Of a DNA stretch of 64,000 nucleotides, positions 42,596-53,060 are shown piece by piece. The stretch's first letter is position 1. Each line of letters begins with the position of its first letter. Under the pieces are notes generated by a model. It was not told the DNA's origin and did not search any database. It was given only the letters and a program-made list of their open reading frames with translations. Made by a program: the position numbers and the translations under genes. Source of the DNA: Rhynchopus sp. YZ270_cl-10 (Eukaryota; Euglenozoa; Diplonemea; Diplonemida; Diplonemidae); the NCBI GenBank assembly GCA_964035575.1, contig OZ037923.1:620001-684000 (forward strand). The letters run 5' to 3'.

Positions 42596-45500
42596 CCTAA
42601 AAAAAAACAAAAAACAAAAAAGGGTTTTCTAAGATCCTAAGACTCTCTTGCTTTTAGCCCACCTTAAAAACAAAATTGGTGTGGTAGTGGTGGGTGTCTT
42701 TCTTCCCCTGTTCCCTCTGCACTCCTGCGGACGAACGCTCTCAATAAAACCTTCTTCCAATTGCAGGGGAACAATAAAGGGAAGCCTTGCAAACTAACAT
42801 CCCCCATATGGCCGACCCCACGGTACGATGCACCATCCCTGTTTAGTCTGTTAGAATAGAAAAGACAATAAATAGGTCAGGGCATTCGTCCGCCCCGTCT
42901 GCGTACCAGCTCAAACTCGACGGCTTTACGGCCGTTGTTTGGACTGACTAAAATTATCCTTTTTGGAGAACACCCAACGGCTGAAGATGGGGGTCTTGCT
43001 GGTATAACATTGGCAGACCCTAGATATGCATCACAACCAACCTTCAGGTCAGTGAGGAGAGGGGGATACGCAGGGTTTCTATTTAGTGAAAAGTTTGTGT
43101 TGTGCAGGACCGATGCAAAATAAACTGCAAAGAATTAGATTCATATACTTTCAGTTCACAGAAATTGAAAGTATTTGAGAGGGTCAACACAATGCACCCT
43201 TTCTTACAAAGAAGTTATTAATGCAGGCACACCTCTGACTGACCCACGATGCCAGCCCCGGATGAAAGCACAAAAAAAAAAAAAAGAATCGGATACCGCA
43301 CAACCTCTTCTCAGCAACGGAAGGGGACACAACGAGGTCGCACAAAAAATGGGAGGGGGAGGAGTTAATTAATGTTTTTCTGCATAGACACATCACATGC
43401 CCCCCCTATGTGACATTTTCTGTCCCTCAAAAATTGCAAAAAAAGTGGGCAGAAAAAGGGGGGGGGGAAGGGGAGGGGAAAGGGGGGAGTAAGGCAAGGA
43501 ACTACGACCCAAATTTCCCCAGGCAATGCAAGTATTGCAGAAAAAAAAGTGGGTATTGCACAAAAGGAATTAGAAAAAAAAAAGATTATTTTTTCATATA
43601 CTTTCATATCCTACTGAATAGAAGGTATAATATAGGGGTGCACTAAATGTACCTAAGAAAAAGAAGAAAAAATAAAAATGCGCACACACGTAAAAACCTT
43701 TACCTTTTGTTCGTCATCTTCCTATCCTGGGGGTTTTCAGGCCCTGCTATGAAGGCTAGTGAAAAACACAGGCGGGGGGGAGGAGGAGGGGAAGGGTTCA
43801 GGGAAAAAGTGAAGTTGATAGTGCAAAAACGCCTCTGGGACGCTTGGGAGTGGTTTACAGGGAAACTGTAAGCGAAGGAAAAAGGGGGAATGGGAGATCA
43901 ATCTAGTGTCAAGGCCCTAAGAACCTTCTCAGTAACACTCTGCGTTTTGGTTTGTTTAAGAATTTTTTTCTTTTTTGGGGATTCAAAAATATTTTCAAAG
44001 TGAATTTGAGAGTGAAACACGCCTGGGACGCACTCTGGAGTTGTCGAACCCTGGAGTGTTTTACACTTGGGAAGTTGTTTGACAGGGAAGAGAAAAATGA
44101 GTGCTCTGGCCTGACACCCTTTCTTTGTTTTTGCTGTTTGTGACAAGAGTGGGGGAAAAAAGAAAAGTTTATGAGATGAACCTAAGCCTCTCCTGCTTGG
44201 TCACCAATATAAAAAAAAAAGGCGATGGGGGAATAGCAGTTGATGCAGGCACCTCCGACTGACCCACTGTACAATGATGATGCCAGCCATCCCGGATGAA
44301 AGCACAAAAAGAGGGAGAAAAAAAAAACACAATAATCGCGAAAGATGCGTGCGACCAGACATCTTCTCGGGGGTTGAGCGGGGTGAAAATTAGTTTTAAA
44401 AAAAATGATACCCTGTTAACAATTGTATAGAAATGACCACTCGGGGGGGGTCGTCTTACTCCGCTGTGACATGAGAGCAAAAACACACACACGGTAGGAG
44501 ATCCCACCTCTCCCTGCTTCTTTTCCCTGATAAGGAAGTAGAAGGCTTCGTAGGGGGGGGTTGAAAGTTTTGTTTTGTTTTTATTTTTGCTACTCTGGTT
44601 GTTGGTGTTTTTTTGTATCGTATTTCACTGTAGTAACTTTGTAAGTTAAGAGGGTAGGGTACGCTTCTTTGTTGAGATAATGTATTGTAGAACGCTTCAC
44701 GGGGGGAGGGTCTAGTAAAAGACTGTTGAAAAATCAGCTTTTTGGAAACTTGTGGTTGTATTAGTGTAGCCACCCTAGAGTGTGCTCCACTAGAGCTTTA
44801 AAAAAAAAAAAAAAATCAACGAAATATAAAGGCAACACCCAAAGCGAAGACCTACCCCTTTTGTACCAGACCATATCAATCAGACACTTCCATGTCCTTT
44901 TTTTCAAATCCCTTCAACCCCTTGCTGTAAGAAACACATTTTTAAAAAGAGAGTTTATAAGATGAACCAAAGCCTCTCTGTGCTTAGTCACCTGAGTTAA
45001 ATGCCCCCTCCCTCGACCACGTCTCCCATTGTGACAAATTGATTCAGAAAAAGAATAGAGAATAGCGGGGAAGATGAAAACCGCAGTTCTTGGTCACCTT
45101 GTTTCAAAAGAAAAGGTGCGTGGTAGTGAAATATTAATAAAAAAAAAAAAATGAAAAAAAATGAAAATGTTAAGATGTTGAGATAAACCTAAGCCATTCA
45201 CGTCTTAGTCATCTTTGTCAGATTTAAACAAAAAAAGGAAAAACGTTTCACCGTACATCTGCGGACGCACTGAATAGAGAAAAAAAAAATGGTAATTATT
45301 GATGCAGCCACCCAACTGGTCCACTGTACGATGCCAGCCGCAGATGAACAGCACAAAGAGGAGAATAGAAAAAAAAAAATTTATACCGTAAAAATATTTA
45401 TTCTGGGCTGTAACTATTCTGAGACAGAAGTATACTGGACCGGAACAAAACTGGAACACTTGGGGTTTTTGGGGGTGTCCCAGTTTTGTTCCGGCCCAGA

Positions 45501-46183
45501 ACAGTTCTGTTGGGGTAGAATTTTTATCCCCATTCCCACCCCACCCAGGTGCATAGTGCATCTTTGGGCAAAAAAAAATCGTCGCACTCCTCGTTTTTTT
45601 TGACAAGGCACGGATACCCCCCCAAAACAATGCTGGTACGGAACAAAACTGGAACAATCGACGATTTTTTGGGGTGTTCCAGTTTTGTTCCGGCCCAGAA
45701 TAAATATTTTTACGGTAGGGTGAACCTAATTAGCCACCTTATAAAATATTGAAGATGGATGTGTCTCATGCATATCCCACATGCTACACAAAGACATACA
45801 AGCTCTTGGAAAGGAGAGTGGGTGGAGGGGAGGGTGTGGGTGGGTGACAAAAAATAGTAACTCTGATAGGTAAGTAAAAGGAAAAAAGGTTTTTTCGTTG
45901 ATTGCTCAATTACCCTGTTTGAGGGGGTGATTGGCGACCGTATCTGAGGAACTATTTCTCCTTTAAGCTACGCTTGTAGGAATAAAAACAAAAAACAATG
46001 TTTGATTTGCAGTACTCCAAAAACAGTTTGATTGCCATCCAAAGAAAAAAAAAAGTTGCCAAATTTTTCCCCAAAAAAAAATCCCTAAATTCGCGCAACT
46101 CCTTTTGGGAGACAATTTATTTGGAATACTGTATGGACTACTATCGCAAGGATCCTGTGGGAGCGTGATAAAAAAACCCCCCC
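42596..46183. other. Repeat mosaic without a gene
   Basis: Modules: degenerate CTAAG hairpin (42628-42664); TACTTTCA/TGAAAGTA hairpin (43142-43185); CTGACCCACGATGCCAGCC (43206-43270, 44228-44305, 45288-45355); TTCATATCCTACTGAATAG (43590-43655); CGCCTCTGGGACGC (43807-43855); CGCCTGGGACGC with a GTCGAACCC arm (44025-44075); CTAAGC hairpins (44167-44205, 44953-44992, 45171-45214); a loop-less CCTAATTAGCCACC variant (45720-45742); an ATGTGTCTCATGCAT hairpin (45753-45778); and an inverted pair CAGTACTCCAAA/TTTGGAATACTG (46010-46131). Confidence 0.5.
45384..45717. mobile_element. TACCGTA-ended element with nested internal palindromes
   Basis: TACCGTAAAAATATTTATTCTGGGC pairs with GCCCAGAATAAATATTTTTACGGTA (near perfect). 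The outer TA fits a TA target. CCGGAACAAAACTGGAACA and its complement occur twice inside, giving two further foldbacks. Confidence 0.88.
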
Positions 46184-46316
46184 TGGTGTGATCACCAAAC
46201 GGATTATCCGTGGTTCCCCCGTGGTTCTCCCGAAGGTGCTCCGCAAATCTTAATATAGCCCGAAACAGTTCTCCGTGGTTCCCCCGTGGGTTGTCCGTAC
46301 CCCCTGAATCACACCA
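46184..46316. mobile_element. TGGTGTGATCACC MITE in a C-run
   Basis: Left end TGGTGTGATCACC, right end GAATCACACCA. At least five C on both sides are compatible with a CCCCC duplication. The interior repeats CCGTGGTTCCCCCGTGG. Confidence 0.7.
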
Positions 46317-48201
46317 CCCCCCCCCTTTTTTTTTGATAATCTGTTGATTTTAGTGTAGCTGCCATTCAGACAGTCTTCACTACACTTTATTTTTTTTTTT
46401 TGAAAGAATGAATGAATACAAAGCTCGCATTTCTTTTGAATACAAGATTATGTGAGCGATTGAGGAAAATACAAAAAGAACTAATTTTTTGATTTTATTT
46501 TTGATAGATTTCTTTTTTCGTTTCATTTGATAACTTTTTTTTTGCCGGGCATTCTTTTTGAATCCGACCGAGAGAGTAAAAATAAGAGAAAGATTATTTC
46601 AACAGATGCAATCAATAAATTGGTAGAAGTTGAAATAGAAAGGTTTTTTTTTTTGAAAACTTGGCTGTATTAGTGTAGACACCCGAGGATGAACTCCACT
46701 ATACTTTTTTTTTGGTAAGTCGAACCCAAGACCCTCCTCTTTTGAGTCACCAAAAAAAAGAAAAAGTAGTTTCACCATTTTTGAAGGTTCACTGTCAAAG
46801 AAGCACACCCCCACTGATATGCGGGGGGAAGTTGTCTCTTTGGGAGATGGGTGATGATGGTGAAAGAGAAAGTACAAAGACCGAACCCTCTCAAGTCAGT
46901 GTTACTAAATTAAAAAACACTCCCTTTTTTTCATGTACCTGCAGGCGGCCAGGTACCCTGCCTACAAGCAACGAAAGAGAGAAGGTGTCTTGTCTTTTTG
47001 TGTTGATACAAAAAAGCACATCCGAAAAAGAGAGAGATCGGGTGAGTTCTGTGTACAACAGTTTGCCTTCTGTCGAAAAAGAACAAAAAAAGAAGGAAAA
47101 ATAACACTTTGAAAAGGGGGAAAATATACTGGTAGGGGGGAGGAAATGGCGAGCTGTATTTTTTTTTTTTTTTTTTTGTGACTGTCTTGCAGCAACTGAA
47201 GAAACGAAAAAGGGCAACCCAACCCATTCCCCTTGCACTTAGTTGGTTTTGCAAGAAAAAAAAAAAAGAGAGAGAAAATAAAATAGAAATTATGTACACA
47301 AATAAATAAAACACACTTTGCACAAAGTGGTCCTGGAGCAGAGTACAGTCATCTACCGCTTTCAATAAACTAAAAAAAAATGGTTGTTGTTGATGCAGGC
47401 ACACCTCCTGTTCTGTACCAAATAACTATGAGGTGAACGTCATAGTTATTGATTCAGGCACCTCAACTGACGATGTCAACAAAGAAATTGAAGTTATTAA
47501 TGCAGGCACCTCCGACTGACCCACGATGCCAGCCATCCGGATGAAAGCGCAAAAACAAAAAAAAAATTCTGACCCCTTTTGGGCAACACTCCATGGTTCC
47601 CAAAGGGGTCAGGATACTGACAGACGGCACAAACCCCCTCCCATATTGAGGAAAAAAACTCCCCCTCATTTTCTCGCAAGGTTTAAAGTTAGTTGCCTTG
47701 AAAGAAAACAAAAAAAATACTGAAAATCGAAAAAGACGTTGTGCGAAAGACGAAAAAGAACATTTTTTTTTTTTAAAAGGAGAAAAGTTGGCAAGATAAT
47801 AGCCTCACTTAACCCACCTTGGAGATAACCCACTTTAACCATACACACATCAGCCATATTCCGCTGAAAGACCTACAACTGCTTTTTTTCACAGACCTAT
47901 TGGGGACCATATTCTACACAAAAGAATTGCCCCCTTTGTTATCAAATGCAGACAAAAACTTCGCTATGCGAATTTCCGTAGGTTCCTCTCTACACTCAAA
48001 GAACCGCTCCGAAGAGAGTTGCCAAGACGGTACCGCCACCTTCCCTCCCTCCTAAGGGGTGTTTACATTTGTACATGCTCAGCTGCATTCTCCGAGAAAT
48101 CCATTTTTTGTTGTATCGACAATCACCCTACCGAGGTAGGATCTGTACAATGCATGTCGCCCGAACGCTTTTTTTTTGCCATTTTTAATAATGAACACAA
48201 T
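46317..48201. other. Gap without a gene
   Basis: GTGTAGACACCCGAGGATGAACTCCACT hairpin with a T-run tail (46672-46712), CTGACCCACGATGCCAGCC modules (47385-47480 degenerate, 47489-47550), degraded CCTCACTTAACCCACC (47795-47820) and poly-A/T tracts. No gene. Confidence 0.5.
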
Positions 48202-48471
48202 CTACTCATAGGACCGATGCGTCGGTGGGCGGGACCCGAAGACCTCCCCGAGAAGCGCCAAGGAGACGCAGCAGATGAAGACCGTGAGCTTCGTGTTGTG
48301 GTCCTCGCTGTTCCGCTGCACGAACGACGGGGAGTGCGACTGCTCCCAGATCCCGCGGAGGGTGCGCCCCAGAGACCACATGGTCTCGACACCCTGCCGC
48401 ACCTTACTGCATGCTGACACCGTGCGCACCCAGCAGTCCTGCGTCACCACAAGCAGCCCTGTTTCAGACAT
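48202..48471 (-). CDS. Small protein with C-terminal membrane segment, unidentified
   Basis: 89 residues from MSETGLLVVTQDCWVRTV at 48471, with strong GC bias at third positions. The first 60 residues are soluble with a WVRTVSACSKVRQGVETMWSLG helix-like stretch. KLTVFICCVSLALLGEVFG near the end is a probable single membrane span, giving a tail-anchored layout. On the coding strand a long pyrimidine tract ending AAAAAATAG lies at about 48545-48590 and would serve as a 5' processing (trans-splice) acceptor. It could instead be the second exon of the upstream ORF. Confidence 0.5.
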   Translation of the reverse strand: MSETGLLVVTQDCWVRTVSACSKVRQGVETMWSLGRTLRGIWEQSHSPSFVQRNSEDHNTKLTVFICCVSLALLGEVFGSRPPTHRSYE

Positions 48472-48515
48472 CGACTCTGAGCGCACGCCCCTCCACCCCC
48501 CACTTCTCTGTCTCT

Positions 48516-48902
48516 TTACGAAGACAAAGAATGCACCCAACTATTTTTTAGAAAAAAAAAAAGGAAAAAAAAATCGGGTTTTTGATACTGTGGTGGTGGT
48601 GATGGTGGTAGGGGGGAGGGTGTTGGAGAAAAGGGAGGGGGTGGATCGGAGTGGGGTGAACCTTCACAGAATAGGTTTGCATTGGAGAGCTTGTGAGATG
48701 CTTGTGGGCTAGGGGCAACGCTGAGGTTGGGGGTAGCGTCCTTGAGCCACTCAGGTTGCAGCAAATTGACGAGTTCGTCGTGTGTGCACCGGGGGTTACC
48801 CTTGAGCTGTACAGACACCAAATGCTGCACGTTGGGGAAACATGTACCCTTCACCAGGGGCTTCAACCCATTGCATAGCTCGTGGTGCAACATTTTAGTC
48901 AT
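48516..48902 (-). CDS. Uncertain small ORF or first exon
   Basis: From MTKMLHHELCNGLKP at 48902 about 80 codons look coding (FPNVQHLVSVQLKGNPRCTHDELVNLLQPEWL). After FCEG the frame becomes proline-rich then phenylalanine-rich, reflecting pyrimidine tracts, so the true coding part probably ends near 48660, by a splice to a later exon or by loss. A TCT|GTGAAG or AAG|GTTCAC donor is possible but weak. No family is recognised. Confidence 0.35.
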   Translation of the reverse strand: MTKMLHHELCNGLKPLVKGTCFPNVQHLVSVQLKGNPRCTHDELVNLLQPEWLKDATPNLSVAPSPQASHKLSNANLFCEGSPHSDPPPPFSPTPSPLPPSPPPQYQKPDFFFLFFFLKNSWVHSLSS

Positions 48903-49476
48903 TTTTCACTGAAATAGAAACTTAACACTCATCACACCAGGGCGTTCGCTATCGCCATCGTTTTTTCCTGATCGTGGCGAAATGCCAAAAAACCCGAAAT
49001 TTTTGCTTTTTTTACTAGTGCTTAAAATAGGTCAAAAAAAATTTTCCCGCCGGAGAGAAGCTAGTTCGTGGGGGTGAATCCCTGGTACTGAGTGGTCGAA
49101 AAAATTTGCGATTTGCGCGTGATCCCTTCCCCAGCACTAAAACCAGCAAAACGATGGAGAATTTCATCAATCCCCCCCTCACTGAGGGTCTCTTTGTGCT
49201 GTTTAATCAAACAGATGTACAAGAGAGAGGCATCTGTCATATGAGACTTCATCCTTAGTTTGATTATTTTCAATTAACTAAAACGTCTCTCTGCCGTTGA
49301 AGGTTGACACGAGTAGTGACACCTTCTATAACAGGGGGTACGGGACACCTTCAGCAGACTGCAAGATTGAGGAGCGAGCGGGAGTGCTGGGGAAACTTCC
49401 TTCACGGCAGGCGGGTTTGCGGATGATTTTGAGTACAGTGGACACTGTGGACACTCTGCGACCCCCCCCGAACGTA

Positions 49477-49732
49477 CATGACGTAGCGCACATAACGTGC
49501 GTACGTAACGTACATAACGTAGCGTACATAACGTACATGACGTAGCGTACATAACGTAGCGTACGTAACGTACATGACGTAGCGTACATGACGTAGCGCA
49601 CATAACGTACATGACGTAGCGTACATAACGTAGCGTACGTAACGTACATGACGTAGCGTACATGACGTAACGTACATAACGTAGCGTACGTAACGTACAT
49701 GACGTAGCGTACATAGCGTGCGTACGTTCATG
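49477..49732. repeat. ACGT-rich minisatellite, partly self-complementary
   Basis: Eight- to nine-base words GCGTACAT(A/G)ACGTA are repeated. Because ACGT and GTAC are palindromic, each unit can also pair with itself. All minus-strand frames read as TLRYVRYVMYAT-like repeats and are not genes. Confidence 0.9.
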
Positions 49733-50046
49733 CGGCCAGATTTGACGAAATTTAATGTGCCAAGAACTTGTCCAATTTTCGAAATTGACCCCACGGTGGA
49801 AAGATCAGTGATCCGAAAATGCAAATAACAGCACTTTTGGCCACATTCTCCACACGGGTGTAACATTCCCTGTACAAAAGGCTCACGACCCCTATTCGCA
49901 AAAGGGGACGTAGCGCGTAGCGCCACCCCAAAATCAGGGTCAATTTGCGAAGGTATGCCTCCGGGGGGGGTCGACAGGGTGGGGGGGAGAAATCTCTCTC
50001 TCATTTTTTTTTTCCCCCCTTTTTTTTATTTATTTATTTATTTATA

Positions 50047-50158
50047 CAGGGTTTCGCCCCGGTGGGGCGAAGCCCTGGGGCGAAATAAAATGTCATTTTT
50101 TCAGGAAAAGATTTTTTTAACGAAAAAAAATATTTTTCGCCCCGGGGCGAACGCCCTG
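50047..50158. mobile_element. CAGGG-ended small element, probably hAT-derived
   Basis: CAGGGTTTCGCCCCGGTGGGGCGAA pairs with TTCGCCCCGGGGCGAACGCCCTG. No matching 8-base flanks were found (TATTTATA versus CATCACAC), so assignment rests on the ends alone. Confidence 0.55.
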
Positions 50159-51001
50159 CATCACACGATAAAAAACCCATGGGAGAGGAGGTTGTGGTGA
50201 AACGCACAACACCTCGACCTGTTTTGGTGAGGAGTGGTCTCTGCAGCGCGGTTCGTCCCTCAAACCAGCAAAAGTGTGTTCAAAATGCTTTGTTTCTATT
50301 TCCTCCTTCATGAGGTGGCATGAAAAATATATCCCCCCCACATAGATCACCCAAATTTCAATTTCAGGACAACAGAAAATCATTTTTAAATGAGAAAAGC
50401 GAAGGGGGAGGGTTCGTGGTCTTATTGTGGGTTAACCCCCTTTTTTAGTAGTTGTGTTTTTTTTTGTTTGTGAGAAAAAAAATATCGGAAGAAAGGTCAT
50501 CAGTCTTTAAAAAAAAAGGGTTTAAAAAGCATTATGCAATCCCGAGCCTCTCAGAGATTAGTTCACCTTGACCACAATTAGTTTATCGCACAGCAACAGC
50601 TGAGTGAAAAATTGGAAGAGGGAATCAATGTTATTTTTTGAACAGCATGGGAATTTTTTGGCACGATCTGTTCAAGAAGAAAAAAAAAAGAGAAATTAAA
50701 AGTGCAAAACGCCTCACTGGATTCAAAAAACAACAACAAAAGGCTCAGTTTTTTTTTTCAACACCTCCCACAGATACCCAGAATAAATCTTATCAAAAAC
50801 CCACACTATCCCCTGATCTCTCCCAAAAAGAGACTAGAACAGTTCCTCCTCCCCTCCCCTCCCCCATCCTTCGCTCCACAGCTGAGAACAAGACTCGGTT
50901 ATTCTCAGCCAGGACTGGGACCCGGGACCGGGACCAGGACTTGAACCTGAACCGGGTTATTCTCAGCTGTGCTCCTGCTTCCCCCAATTCCCCCAATAGA
51001 T

Positions 51002-51907
51002 CTATAGCTTCGCGTACACCGCGGCCTCCGTCGGGGATGAGAGGAAGACCGGGATTTTCATATGGAGCTTTTCGTTGTTGGGGAAGGGTTGGTCGAGGAT
51101 GGGTTGAAGGTTTTCGAGCAGCGCTTTGCCTCCTGCACATTCGAACACAAACGCCATGGGATACGCTTCGTACACGAGACGGAGCTTTCCCTGCGTCGCC
51201 TTTTTGTCTGCAGGAAGAAGAAACCCACCCCCCTGCATCAATATACGGTGCGCATCCGAGACCATGCACGCCATCCACCGGACGCTCTTTCCGCGCATCT
51301 CCTCTGCCCATCTTCTGGAGCGGGGTTCGACCCATCTGGACTGGAGGCCTTCGTTGCATGCGTACACCTTACCTTCCTTTGGGATCTTATGTCCCTGCTT
51401 TGTTACCTTAAAACGTTGGATGGCGGGGCAGAGGGTGCAGATGTTGACACCTTGCTCTTTGGTTGCAATGACGAAGTTGGTTGCGGCGCCGAAGACTGCG
51501 TATCCAGAGGCGACTGTGGCACGGCCGTTGGTAGGGGGTTGTGCGTTGGGGCAGTAGAAGATACCATAGATGAGACCAGTGGTGATGTTGATTTTGATGT
51601 TCTGGGAGCCATCAAGGGGGTCGTAGGCTACGAGGAATTTGCCGGTGGGGTTGGTGTGGTTGATGTCCTTCCGTTCCTCGCTTGCGAAGGCAAAGACGTG
51701 AGGGTTGGCCGCCATATGCTCGGCCATAATGTTGTCGGCAAGCACGTCGACAGTCTCCTGGTGGTCCCCGCTGTCGTTGTTTCCATCGTGCTTCTCACCA
51801 AAGTCCTCCCACAGACCCCCCCTTCTCATCACATATGCAATCTCAACGACAGCCTCCTGCACCGACTTCACCACGCTCGCGAGCTCCTCTTTGTTAAATT
51901 GTGTCAT
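51002..51907 (-). CDS. Fructose-1,6-bisphosphatase, glycosome/peroxisome-targeted
   Basis: 301 residues. Hydrolyses fructose 1,6-bisphosphate to fructose 6-phosphate in gluconeogenesis. Visible family motifs: FASEER (metal-binding Glu pair region, about 75), YDPLDGSQNI (about 93-102, Asp/Leu/Asp of the FBPase/inositol phosphatase fold), ACNEG (about 182) and YEAYPMAFVFECAGGKA (about 245), where family members bind substrate and metal. It is about 30 residues shorter than typical FBPases, mostly at the N-terminus. The C-terminus is AKL, a valid PTS1 import signal, consistent with the glycosomal FBPases of kinetoplastids and diplonemids. A sedoheptulose bisphosphatase role is less likely but not excluded. 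The start is the first ATG (51907). Confidence 0.95.
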   Translation of the reverse strand: MTQFNKEELASVVKSVQEAVVEIAYVMRRGGLWEDFGEKHDGNNDSGDHQETVDVLADNIMAEHMAANPHVFAFASEERKDINHTNPTGKFLVAYDPLDGSQNIKINITTGLIYGIFYCPNAQPPTNGRATVASGYAVFGAATNFVIATKEQGVNICTLCPAIQRFKVTKQGHKIPKEGKVYACNEGLQSRWVEPRSRRWAEEMRGKSVRWMACMVSDAHRILMQGGGFLLPADKKATQGKLRLVYEAYPMAFVFECAGGKALLENLQPILDQPFPNNEKLHMKIPVFLSSPTEAAVYAKL

Positions 51908-53060
51908 TTTTTTTTGGAGTTAATTTTGTTCCTGAAGGTGGTGTCTTGTCTTGACCTGCGAGGTGCGACTTCAACTGCGATGCCTTCGGGCAGACCGACT
52001 GCGCCGCATGCAGCATCTGCCGCTAGAACATCGATACCATACTACCTGCAGACCCCCTCCCCGAAGTGCAACTCCCTAGCACTGTGCGAATGGTCCAACA
52101 CCACTAAATAGGGCGGAGGAGGAAAGAGGAAGAGTGACGATGAGTAGGGAACAATGGTAAGGGTGGATAGTTCTTGGAAGAAGAAGAGAATGGTAAAAAG
52201 GGGAAGGGGGGTTAGGGGGAGTAGTTTGTGAACAAAAGAAAGGTTTACAAGATGAGCCTAGGCCTCTCGTGCTTAGTCACCTTGAACAAAAACAAATGTG
52301 GCATGAACGTACCAAACAACGTGTACCTAACAAAGGCCTCGAAAGGATGTCGGTGTGTGTGTGATGGGGATACGGACAGTTAAGTGCGCACCCCATTATC
52401 ATACGGTTATCAGTTTGTGGTGTACCGTCAATAAGGAACATCTGCAACAAAAACAGTAAAAAGACGAAAAACAAAAACAAAAAATGTTTATAAGATGACC
52501 CTAAGCCTCTCGTTGCTTGGTCAGCTTATGGAAACAAAAATTGAAAGGTCAGTGGACCATGAACACATTTCTCACCACACCAACAGCCAGCCTCCTGTAA
52601 GTTGGCAGGTTCGGAGGCGGGCGAGGCAGTGTTTCAAGGAAAAGGCCTTGCTGTCTATATAATAAGGGGTGTGAGGAACACTCCTTTTGCACACAAGGGG
52701 GGGATATGCGTCGGAGTGAGCGGGGATGATTTGTGAAGAAAAGCGAAAAGAATTTAACATATTTTAGATTTTGATTTTGCATTGTGAGGACAGCGTGGAA
52801 CGACGCGAAGCACAGTGTTGCAATTGCGTCTTTGTGCAGTGCAGAGAAATTCCCATGCTGTGTGTTCTGTTCTGTTTACCATGTCACTTCCTGCAGGCAG
52901 GTAGCAAAGAGAGACGTGGGAAACTCAAAAAAAAAAGGGGCTGAGATGCAAGAGGTTCAGAAATGCAGCTCCAGAAAGAGTAAGTCAAGAAGCAAACAAA
53001 CGCATATCGCGCTTAACGACAAGATGAATGCAAAAGAAGCAGAGACCTGTGTCTCATCAC
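51908..53060. other. Gap between FBPase and peroxidase
   Basis: Two hairpin modules (52243-52283, 52486-52527) and a short plus-strand cysteine-rich reading frame at 51955-52026. On the minus strand a pyrimidine tract ending CTGCCTGCAG (about 52890-52900) could be an acceptor for a last exon of the peroxidase or for processing of the next mRNA. Confidence 0.45.

Larger units (their letters stand above)
48903..51001. other. Gap with an ACGT-rich satellite and repeats
   Basis: Contains the ACGTA array (49477-49732), a GTGGGGTCAATTTCG block (49770-49800), a CAGGG-ended stem-loop (50047-50158), the reverse copy of the 20741 repeat (about 50150-50330), a variant hairpin module CCCGAGCCTCTCAGAGATTAG (50536-50568) and an inverted CAGCTGAGAA/TTCTCAGCTG pair (50878-50973). 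No gene. Confidence 0.5.

Noticed and set aside
49274-50004. Minus-strand ORFs with TLRYVRYVMYAT repeats
   Set aside because: Translation of the ACGT-rich satellite; all minus frames give similar periodic peptides.
51062-52111. 349-codon plus-strand ORF opposite FBPase
   Set aside because: Antisense shadow of a well-conserved enzyme gene with strong third-position bias. No domain recognised.
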